A stretch of DNA of 64,000 nucleotides. Origin: Actinomycetota bacterium. GTDB taxonomy: Bacteria; Actinomycetota; Geothermincolia; Geothermincolales; RBG-13-55-18. A model generated the notes under the pieces. It worked only from the letters and a program-made list of their open reading frames with translations. It was not told the DNA's origin and searched no databases. Shown here in pieces: positions 8,130 through 14,688 of the stretch. How positions within the stretch are numbered: the first letter of the stretch is position 1; each line of letters starts with the position of its first letter. Made by a program: the position numbers and the translations under genes. The stretch spans positions 21,788-85,787 of the forward strand of contig JABLXL010000007.1 of NCBI GenBank assembly GCA_013178005.1, given 5' to 3'.

Positions 8130-8570
8130 ATGAGAAAGGTTTTCATCCTGCTGTTGTCGCTATGCATCGGCGTTGCCGCGCTTGTGGTCGTGGGCTGCGG
8201 GGGCGGCGGTTCGTCCGACTCGCCCGAGCAGGTGGTGGAGAAGTTCGTCAAGGCCACCATGGCCGGGGACGCCGACACCGCCTATTCCCTCATCTCCGAG
8301 GACAGCAAGGACGAGATCGAGAGCAAGGAGGAGCTGGTGGAGGGAGTCGGCGAGGGAGTCTCCGATTACTCCGTGGGCGGCGCCAGCGTATCCGGAGACA
8401 CCGCCAAGGTGGCCACCAGCCTTACCCTGAAGGATATCGACTTCGAGATGAAGTTCGACATGATCCTGGTCAAGGAGGGCGGCGCCTGGAAGATAGACCT
8501 GGCCCAGACCCAGACCGAGATGGAGAAGGCCTTAGAGGAATTTATGAAAGAGTTCGAGCCGGAAGAATAG
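8130..8570 (+). CDS. Small secreted lipoprotein, DUF4878/NTF2-like
   Basis: A 146-residue protein with a signal peptide (FILLLSLCIGVAALVVV) ending in the lipobox VVGC at about residue 23, so it is probably anchored to the outer face of the membrane. The mature part starts with a glycine/serine linker. A fold of about 110 residues follows, beginning SPEQVVEKFVKATMAGDADTAYSLIS and ending GGAWKIDLAQ, typical of DUF4878/NTF2-like lipoproteins that form a ligand-binding cone. No catalytic residues can be inferred. ATG 8130 follows GGGAGG with 5-base spacing; a promoter lies just upstream and a strong terminator downstream, so it is monocistronic. Confidence 0.85.
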   Translation: MRKVFILLLSLCIGVAALVVVGCGGGGSSDSPEQVVEKFVKATMAGDADTAYSLISEDSKDEIESKEELVEGVGEGVSDYSVGGASVSGDTAKVATSLTLKDIDFEMKFDMILVKEGGAWKIDLAQTQTEMEKALEEFMKEFEPEE

Positions 8571-8597
8571 CCGCTTGAACGCGAGGGGAACCTTCAC

Positions 8598-8630
8598 AGC
8601 CCGCGGCCCCCGCCGCGGGCTTCACCATTT
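8598..8630 (+). terminator. Rho-independent-type terminator after the lipoprotein gene
   Basis: GCCCGCGG / CCGCGGGC arms (8599-8606 and 8613-8620), extended by one A-T pair, with a 6-base C-rich loop, then TCACCATTTTA. It lies about 28 bases after the stop codon. The T-run is weak. Confidence 0.65.
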
Positions 8631-8975
8631 TAGGGTAGGGCTATACGCAATATGGCCGACGTATTAACCGTTACAACTGGAATGCTGACACCATAGCTTA
8701 TCTCATCCCCCTATCGGGGCCGGTAGGCTTCCGGCCGGACTTACCGTTCGACCTTCCGCGCAACGGCGTCAAGGTTGACCACGGTCATCGCCCCTGCATC
8801 ACGCAATTGATGCGGCGGTCTCCATTCCGCCTTCTGGATAACGATACCGGGGTAGGTTAAAGGGCCGCTCCTTCTGCCAGCCGGCGATGGGAGATGAGTC
8901 CGTGCCATATGGGAGATCAAGTCCGTGCCAAAAGCCTCCGAGAAGCGCGAGCGCTTGCCGGACACCGATTCTGTT
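8631..8975. other. Non-coding stretch with a short direct repeat, possible insertion-element remnant
   Basis: About 345 bases between the terminator and the 3' end of the CoA-binding synthetase gene. It holds a roughly 20-base direct repeat beginning GGGAGAT..AGTCCGTGCC at about 8889 and 8911. A short stem (CCGG..CCGG) lies near 8719. A 74-codon open frame on the minus strand has no recognisable product. It may be the non-coding end of a lost mobile element; this is a guess. Confidence 0.3.
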
Positions 8976-10412
8976 TTAAAACGCCGGAGCCGCTTTCAAG
9001 GCCCGGTAATCCAGGAGGGAGCGCAGGGCGCGGGCGCAGCGGGAGGCGGAAGGGTAAACCGGCACCCCGCTTTCCACCAGGGCGCGTATGGAGGAGCTGC
9101 CCGTGCCCAGGAACGACATCACCACCAGGGGCTTGCCGGCATCCCCCGGCACCGCCGCCAGCTCGGCCAGGAAGGCCCTGTAACCCTCGTCCCAGGCGTC
9201 CTCCATGGCCTGGAGGTCGGGGAAGCGCTTCTTGAGGTTGACCATGAAATCCGGCGCCCCGAATATTCCGTAGATGACCGCGGCGTCGACTTCCCCCGAC
9301 TCGTAGGCCGTCTCGAGGAGCTGCTTGAAGATGAATATGTTGGTCTCGAAGGTGAGGTCGATGGGATTGCCGGTGTAGGTCAGCGGGCCGGTCATGGCGT
9401 CGAGCCTGGCCCTCAACGCCTGCGAGAAAGCCGGTACCTTCAAACCCGCCTTCTCCAGGTGGTAGGCCAGGGAGGATCCGGGCCCGCCGGAGTTGGTTAT
9501 CACCGCCACGCGGTCTCCGGCTGGCAAAGGCTGCATGGAAAGGACCCACAGGAGGTCGAGCATGTGGTCGATGTCGTCGGCTCGGATCACCCCCGCCTGG
9601 GCGAAGAGCCCCTCGTAGAGCTCGTCGGGGCCCGAAACCGCCCCGGTGTGGGAAAGGGATGAGCGCGACCCCGCCTCCGTCCCCCCCACGTAGATGGCGA
9701 CCACCGGCTTTTCCTCCACCAGCCTGCGCGCCGCGGCGATGAACTCGCGGGGTCGGCGGACGGCCTCGACGTAGAGCCCCACGGCGCGGATGTCCCCCTC
9801 GTCCCGGAAGTATTCCAGGCAGTCCACCAGGTCCATGTCCGCCTCGTTGCCCACGCTTATGGTCTGGCCCATTCTAATCCCCTGGGCGCGGAGATACGGG
9901 TTGATCATGGCGGTATAGGCACCCGATTGCGAGGCGAAGGCGATCCTTCCTCCCATGGGCGGGTTCACGATGGTGGTGGTGTTGAGTGAACAGGTGCTGT
10001 TCATGATCCCCACGCAGTTCGGCCCGAGGAAACGCATGCCGTACCTTGAGGCTATCTCCTTTATCTCCCTCTCCCGCCGCCTGCCCTCCTCTCCGGGCAC
10101 CTCCTTGAAGCCCCCCGAGATGATGATAGCCCGCCGCACCCCCGCCCTGCCACATTCTTCCATCACCTCGGGCACCACCTCCGTGGGAAGGACCAGCTGC
10201 GCGAGGTCCACGGGCTTTCCCACCTCCGCCATGCTGCGGTAGGCGGGGATGCCCATCACCTCGGCCTCGCTGCGGTGGATGGGATAGACCTCCCCACGGA
10301 AGCCGGTCTCAAGGATGTTGGCGAGCTGGATGGAGCCCATCTTCATGGGGTTGTTGGATGCCCCGTAGATGGCGATGGACGAGGGATTCATCAACTGCTT
10401 CAACGGGTGCAT
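8976..10412 (-). CDS. Acyl-CoA synthetase (ADP-forming) alpha-type, CoA-binding protein
   Basis: A 478-residue protein with the alpha-subunit layout of NDP-forming acyl-CoA synthetases. An N-terminal CoA-binding Rossmann domain (SSIAIYGASNNPMKMGS, residues about 10-130) is followed by two succinyl-CoA-ligase-like domains. The phosphohistidine motif is kept: SLSHTGAVSG near residue 250. No ATP-grasp (beta) domain is present in the protein or in neighbouring genes, so a partner encoded elsewhere would be needed for ATP formation from acyl-CoA. ATG 10412 follows GGAGG with 7 to 8-base spacing; an upstream GTG at 10445 is less likely. The enzyme type couples acyl-CoA cleavage to ADP phosphorylation, as in peptide- and acid-fermenting anaerobes. 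The substrate is unknown. Confidence 0.87.
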   Translation of the reverse strand: MHPLKQLMNPSSIAIYGASNNPMKMGSIQLANILETGFRGEVYPIHRSEAEVMGIPAYRSMAEVGKPVDLAQLVLPTEVVPEVMEECGRAGVRRAIIISGGFKEVPGEEGRRREREIKEIASRYGMRFLGPNCVGIMNSTCSLNTTTIVNPPMGGRIAFASQSGAYTAMINPYLRAQGIRMGQTISVGNEADMDLVDCLEYFRDEGDIRAVGLYVEAVRRPREFIAAARRLVEEKPVVAIYVGGTEAGSRSSLSHTGAVSGPDELYEGLFAQAGVIRADDIDHMLDLLWVLSMQPLPAGDRVAVITNSGGPGSSLAYHLEKAGLKVPAFSQALRARLDAMTGPLTYTGNPIDLTFETNIFIFKQLLETAYESGEVDAAVIYGIFGAPDFMVNLKKRFPDLQAMEDAWDEGYRAFLAELAAVPGDAGKPLVVMSFLGTGSSSIRALVESGVPVYPSASRCARALRSLLDYRALKAAPAF

Positions 10413-10589
10413 GGCGGGACCTCCATTCCTTACCACTTCCGGCACGATCGCGGCGAAGCCTTGCTTCCCCGCATCAAGCGGCCCCAGGCCAGACCGCGAT
10501 TCGTCAAATTCCCTGGCTTCAAGGCAGTTCCTGCCGTCAACCCAAAGGGCTCGAATTGCCCCTGACGTCCGCCTGGCGCCTTTGGCGCC

Positions 10590-11078
10590 TCATTCTTCCG
10601 GGGAGAGGGCGTTCTCCACCGCCTTCAGGGAGACCTTCTTGCTGACCGAGGCGCCGCTCTCCAGGTCCACGTCAAGCGACTGGGCGGAGACCACCCGCTC
10701 GAAGATATCCCTTATGTCCTCCTGCGTCTCCTCCGCCATCTTTCCTGCATCCACCAGCTCTATGGCCTCGATGCGGCCCCCCTCCACCGTCACCTCCACC
10801 GACGCCTTGACGTGGAACAAGCTGTAGGATCCGGCGTAGACCCCATCGGCGAGCCGCGAGGGGTCAACCTCCCCCACGGTGAGCGACCGCGCGGCCTTGA
10901 GGAAGCGCCAGGCGTACAGTCCCCCCATCAGGCCGGCCACGGCCAGAAGGGCCACCAGCGCCACGGCCATCCAGAAGACGGCTTTCTTGCGGGCGCTCTT
11001 TAAGCCGGGTTCACGGGGTGCCTCCGGCACCCCAGTTTCCCTCGCCGCTTCAGCCGCGCCAGACCCTTGTTCTTCCAT
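10590..11078 (-). CDS. Membrane-anchored FMN-binding domain protein
   Basis: A 162-residue protein. The first about 30 residues are Ala/Glu/Pro-rich, then a membrane segment (AVFWMAVALVALLAVAGLMG, about residues 33-52) and an outward FMN-binding domain starting DGVYAGSY. Near the C-terminus ESGASVSKKVS resembles the [D]xx[ST]GA[ST]x[ST] motif where ApbE attaches FMN, so covalent flavinylation is likely, although no ApbE is nearby. ATG 11078 follows GAGG by 8 bases; a TATAAT hexamer (11123-11118, minus strand) lies 40 bases upstream. It is divergent from a flavodoxin-like gene, which points to a small flavin electron-transfer pair. The electron donor and acceptor are unknown. Confidence 0.83.
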   Translation of the reverse strand: MEEQGSGAAEAARETGVPEAPREPGLKSARKKAVFWMAVALVALLAVAGLMGGLYAWRFLKAARSLTVGEVDPSRLADGVYAGSYSLFHVKASVEVTVEGGRIEAIELVDAGKMAEETQEDIRDIFERVVSAQSLDVDLESGASVSKKVSLKAVENALSPEE

Positions 11079-11241
11079 GCACACGTCCTCGTTTGCTCCG
11101 CTTTTCCTGCCATCTACATTATAGCCCCAAGCGTTTCTCCGCGCGGCGGGGGGGCGGCGCGGCGGGGGGAGCGGTTTCGCTCCCGCGCCGCGGGACATGA
11201 TAGAATCTTTCCGCAAGGCAGGTCGAGCGGGAGGTGCGCGT

Positions 11242-11736
11242 ATGAAGGTCCTGGTAGCCTATTTCAGCCAGACCGGAAAAACCAAGTCGGTCGCGGAGGC
11301 CATCTTCGAGAGCATCGACGGAGAGAAGGAGCTGAAAAAGCTGGATGAGGTGGATAGCCTGGAGGGATACGATCTCTCGTTCATCGGCTTCCCCATCATC
11401 GCCTTCGGACCCGCCAAGGAAGGCAAGGAGTTCCTGGAGCAGAAGGCGGCGGGAAAAAAGGTGGCTCTCTTCATCACCCATGCCGCCCCCGAGGACCAGG
11501 AGGGCGTGGAGGCCTGGTTGGACAAGTGCCGCGAGGCCGCGTCCTCGGCGGAACTGGTGGGTTTCTTCCACTGCCAGGGGGAATTGTCGGAGGCCATCGC
11601 CAATGCGCTGCTGAAGAGCGACAACCCCATGATGAGGTCCTTCGGGGAGCGCCGTTCCGAAACCATCGGCCAGCCGGACGAGACACGCCTCCAGCGCGCC
11701 CGCGAGTTCGCGCGCGAGGTTATGGACAAGCTGTAA
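11242..11736 (+). CDS. Flavodoxin family protein
   Basis: A 164-residue protein with the flavodoxin FMN phosphate-binding loop at the N-terminus (VAYFSQTGKTKSVAEAI). The following sheet strands are visible (YDLSFIGFPI, KKVALFITHAAP). The C-terminus is a helix rich in Arg and Glu. This group of short-chain flavodoxins transfers electrons or acts as a small reductase. ATG 11242 follows GGGAGG with 7-base spacing. It is divergent from the membrane FMN-binding gene and ends only 4 bases from the convergent stop of the large DUF362-DUF5719 gene. A GC-rich hairpin (GGGAGCG-GTTT-CGCTCCC) lies at about 11165-11183 in the divergent gap. Confidence 0.88.
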   Translation: MKVLVAYFSQTGKTKSVAEAIFESIDGEKELKKLDEVDSLEGYDLSFIGFPIIAFGPAKEGKEFLEQKAAGKKVALFITHAAPEDQEGVEAWLDKCREAASSAELVGFFHCQGELSEAIANALLKSDNPMMRSFGERRSETIGQPDETRLQRAREFAREVMDKL

Positions 11737-11740
11737 GCGC

Positions 11741-14485
11741 CTAAAGGCCGCAACCTGGCGAGCAGGTGCCGCCGGCGCGGCCGGACCAGTAGGTGGAGCG
11801 CTCGCAGCATACGGGCTGGTCCGCCACCACGCGCAGGGAAAGCGAGCCCTCGTAAAGGTCGCCCACCCTGAGCGTCTTGCGGGATCGTGCGGGCACGTCC
11901 ATGTTGCCGATCTTCCGTTGCCCTGCTTCCGTGAGGGCATAGACCACGGCGGTGGCATTGTCCTCACCGGGGTTGTACACGAGCAGCCAGGTGTCGAACC
12001 CGAAGGCGGTGCACCCCTCGGGAAGGAACGTCTCTCGAGCCGGCACGGGCAGCCCGTGGCACTCATGACCCGCCCTGCCGCCCGGCGTCTCCCAGTACAT
12101 GGACCGCGATGCCACCACCGGCACCTCCGACTCCACCCGCATGGAGAGGTCACAGCCGGGCAGAAAATCGTTCACGCGCAAAGTGGCGCGGCTCCGGGGC
12201 GCCACCTTAACGAGCAGCGGATCGATCCCTCCTCCCGTGAAATCCATCCTCACCGCAACCTCCGCCGTCTCCTCCCCTGGATTGAGGAGCAGGAGCCAGG
12301 TCTCGAAACCCGAGTGGGTGGCCCCCTCGGCCAGATACCATTTATTGCCAGGTGCGGTCACGCCCATGGAGCAGGTCCCGGAGCCCCGGCCCGGGCCGTA
12401 GAGGGATACCTCGGCCACCACGGGCTCCCCCGCGCTCACTACGGTGGAGACGTTGTCCGCCGCCACCCAGTCGTTGACCCTGACGTTGACGCGCGAGCGG
12501 GCGGGCACCGCCACCGCTCCCCGCGTCTCCCCCGACCTCTCCCCCAGGAAGCGCAGGTCAGCGACGGTATCCCGCTCCCCGGGGTTAAGGACGGTGACCC
12601 AGGTCTCGAAACCGTAATCGGTGCACCCCTCGGCCAGGTACCAATCCCGCGATCCCGCCGTGGTCCCCGTCGCGGTATGCCCTTCCCGGCGCTGGTCCCA
12701 GTACATGGCCCTCTCCACCAGGACGGGAAGATCCGAACCCACCCTCACTCCTGAGCTCTTGGCCCAGATGGTGGCGGAGGCGTTGATGGTGAGGCGCGAG
12801 TCTGCGGGGACGGTGACCGGTTCTGCGTTGCGCGGCCCTTCCTCGGTGTAGTAGGACACCTTCACCACCGCGTCCTCGTGGTTGGGATTCGCGACCAGGA
12901 CCCAGGTCTCGAAGCCGTAATCGGTGCACCCCTCGGCCAGAAAGGTCTCGTAGGGCATGGGCGGGGGAACGTCGGGCCCGGAGCCCTTATATACGTTCAT
13001 CACGGACTCGTCCATGGTCACGCGCTTGCCACCGGCGACGAGCACGTCGCGGCTGGCAGCCAGCATCTGGTGAAACTGGTTGTCGCCTTCGGGGTCATGT
13101 CGCGGGTTGCCGGATATGGGCATGAGCACGTACTTCCCGCAGTAATAGTCCAGGGCGACGGGATCCCGGCTGGCGATCAAGCGGTCCAGCCTCACCGAGC
13201 GGTCGTAGGGCGCGTTGGGCCCGCCCGAGGGGCACACCCATATGGCGTCGGAGATGTTCAGATCGGGGTAACGAGCCACCAGCATCAGCTTGGCCAGTAT
13301 CCCCTCGCTCACCATGGGGCCGTGGGGAGGGTTCTGCGTGCCCTGGTAGAGGTCCTGCACCCCCATGAAGTGCTTGAGGGCGTTGGTCACCCCGGGGCCA
13401 CCGTGGTCCTTGAGCACGGGGAGGTTGATGAACTTCACCCGCTCGTTGTCGTAACCCGCGCCCGTCCACTCCCCGTGCCGCAGCGATATCCGCGTGCCGT
13501 AAACGGTGGTGAACTTGGGGTATCCCAGCTGGATCTCCGGCACGTAGACGTAACCGTCGCGCATGTCGCCGGAATCGAACTCCCCTACCGAAATGGTCTG
13601 GATCGCGGTCCAATCGTAAACGGAGACGCGGTGGCTGTCCGCAAACATCAGGGCCACGTCGTTGAAGGACTGCCCCCTGTCCTCGGCGTTGCAGGCGTCC
13701 GGGTTCCGGTTGTCGGGAAGGTTGTCCATGTAGGAATCCCATTGCCCGTTTTCCACTATCACCACCTCCCCGGTGAACCCGTCCGGGTGGTGCACGATGG
13801 CATTGACCAGTCCTTTGACCACGTCGGTGTTAGTTCCGCCCCGGTAACGCCATTCTCCGTTCACCTTGATGAGCACGATATCGTCGGAGGCGACGATGCC
13901 ATCCGGTCCCGAGGCCTTACTTACGCCGGAGCTCCTGAAGAAATCCAGGCCGTTGCGGGCCATGACGTCTATGAGCATGTCCACCCCTCGCTCGGAGTTC
14001 ACGGGGATGCCCTCGGCCACGAAGATATCCGAGGCGTCCGGGGAATCGGAGCGAAGTTCCGGAAGGGCAAGGCTGGAGGCGGCGGCCTTCATGGTGTCGG
14101 TTAAGCGAGAGCCGCCGATCCCTCCCAGGAGGGAAACCGCGAGCAGCGCCGCCAGCGAGAGGAGAAACGCTCCCTCCAGGACCCGCGTCGCGCGCCCTTG
14201 GGCCTTTATGGCCGCTCTTCCCCAAAGCCTCGCTCGCGCCTGCCCGCCCAAGCGAGCGGCGAACGGAATAACCCCGCCGCCTAAGAGAACGTAGGTGTTG
14301 GCCAGCGCCGCCCGCTGGCAGGGATACGCCAGTCGCGAGGGCTTGCGGCCGGAGCGGACGATCAGCCAGACCAGGGAGACGATGCCCAGGAGGTATGCGC
14401 TTCCCGGCAAGAGGCGTTTAACCCTCGACGCCGCCTTTATCCTCGCCGGCTTGAAAAAACGGTCTCCCCTGTCTTCAACCTTCAC
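11741..14485 (-). CDS. Large membrane/secreted protein: DUF362 domain plus four DUF5719-type repeats
   Basis: About 914 residues. Hydrophobic segments near residues 25-46, 60-80 and 100-121 place the N-terminus in the membrane. Residues about 150-490 form a DUF362-like domain (SDDIVLIKVNGEW, FINLPVLKDHGGPGVTNALKHFMG, LIASRDPVALDYYCGKY). Four repeats of about 100 residues follow, each opening [F/Y]LxEGxTxxGFxTW and holding xNPGE and PARSRxTLRVND; they begin near residues 510, 612, 713 and 817. They match the DUF5719 family of exported actinobacterial proteins and are probably beta-sandwich modules. GTG 14485 has GAGGG 5 bases upstream; GTG 14521 would add 12 residues but lacks a spaced site. 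Function is unknown: a surface DUF362 enzyme with adhesive repeats is inference. Confidence 0.82.
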   Translation of the reverse strand: MKVEDRGDRFFKPARIKAASRVKRLLPGSAYLLGIVSLVWLIVRSGRKPSRLAYPCQRAALANTYVLLGGGVIPFAARLGGQARARLWGRAAIKAQGRATRVLEGAFLLSLAALLAVSLLGGIGGSRLTDTMKAAASSLALPELRSDSPDASDIFVAEGIPVNSERGVDMLIDVMARNGLDFFRSSGVSKASGPDGIVASDDIVLIKVNGEWRYRGGTNTDVVKGLVNAIVHHPDGFTGEVVIVENGQWDSYMDNLPDNRNPDACNAEDRGQSFNDVALMFADSHRVSVYDWTAIQTISVGEFDSGDMRDGYVYVPEIQLGYPKFTTVYGTRISLRHGEWTGAGYDNERVKFINLPVLKDHGGPGVTNALKHFMGVQDLYQGTQNPPHGPMVSEGILAKLMLVARYPDLNISDAIWVCPSGGPNAPYDRSVRLDRLIASRDPVALDYYCGKYVLMPISGNPRHDPEGDNQFHQMLAASRDVLVAGGKRVTMDESVMNVYKGSGPDVPPPMPYETFLAEGCTDYGFETWVLVANPNHEDAVVKVSYYTEEGPRNAEPVTVPADSRLTINASATIWAKSSGVRVGSDLPVLVERAMYWDQRREGHTATGTTAGSRDWYLAEGCTDYGFETWVTVLNPGERDTVADLRFLGERSGETRGAVAVPARSRVNVRVNDWVAADNVSTVVSAGEPVVAEVSLYGPGRGSGTCSMGVTAPGNKWYLAEGATHSGFETWLLLLNPGEETAEVAVRMDFTGGGIDPLLVKVAPRSRATLRVNDFLPGCDLSMRVESEVPVVASRSMYWETPGGRAGHECHGLPVPARETFLPEGCTAFGFDTWLLVYNPGEDNATAVVYALTEAGQRKIGNMDVPARSRKTLRVGDLYEGSLSLRVVADQPVCCERSTYWSGRAGGTCSPGCGL

Positions 14486-14648
14486 CGGGACCCTCTCTCG
14501 ACGCGGACGGTCAGACCTCACCCCTGCGTCAACACAAACGGCCTGTGTGCTTGCTCTTAATTATCGCTAAACAAATCTTTTCCCTTATAGCCAGATGTCA
14601 TTGACATATCCGCAACGCATCGTAGCAAGGGTAACGTCCGGGAGCCTG

Positions 14649-14675
14649 CATCGCGTAAGCGATTGCGCCGGAGGT
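14649..14675 (-). repeat. Partial copy of the 54.6-kb intergenic repeat
   Basis: On the minus strand this reads CCTCCGGCGCAATCGC followed by TTACGCGATG. It equals the right end of the 105-base repeats at 54595-54821 except for a 4-base deletion (CCTCCGGTCGGCGC there). It lies in the gap between two large exported-protein genes. Confidence 0.6.
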
Positions 14676-14688
14676 TCGTATGCGTAGG

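Noticed and set aside
8741..8965. 74-codon minus-strand frame
   Set aside because: No recognisable family and no clear ribosome site; lies in a probable element remnant.
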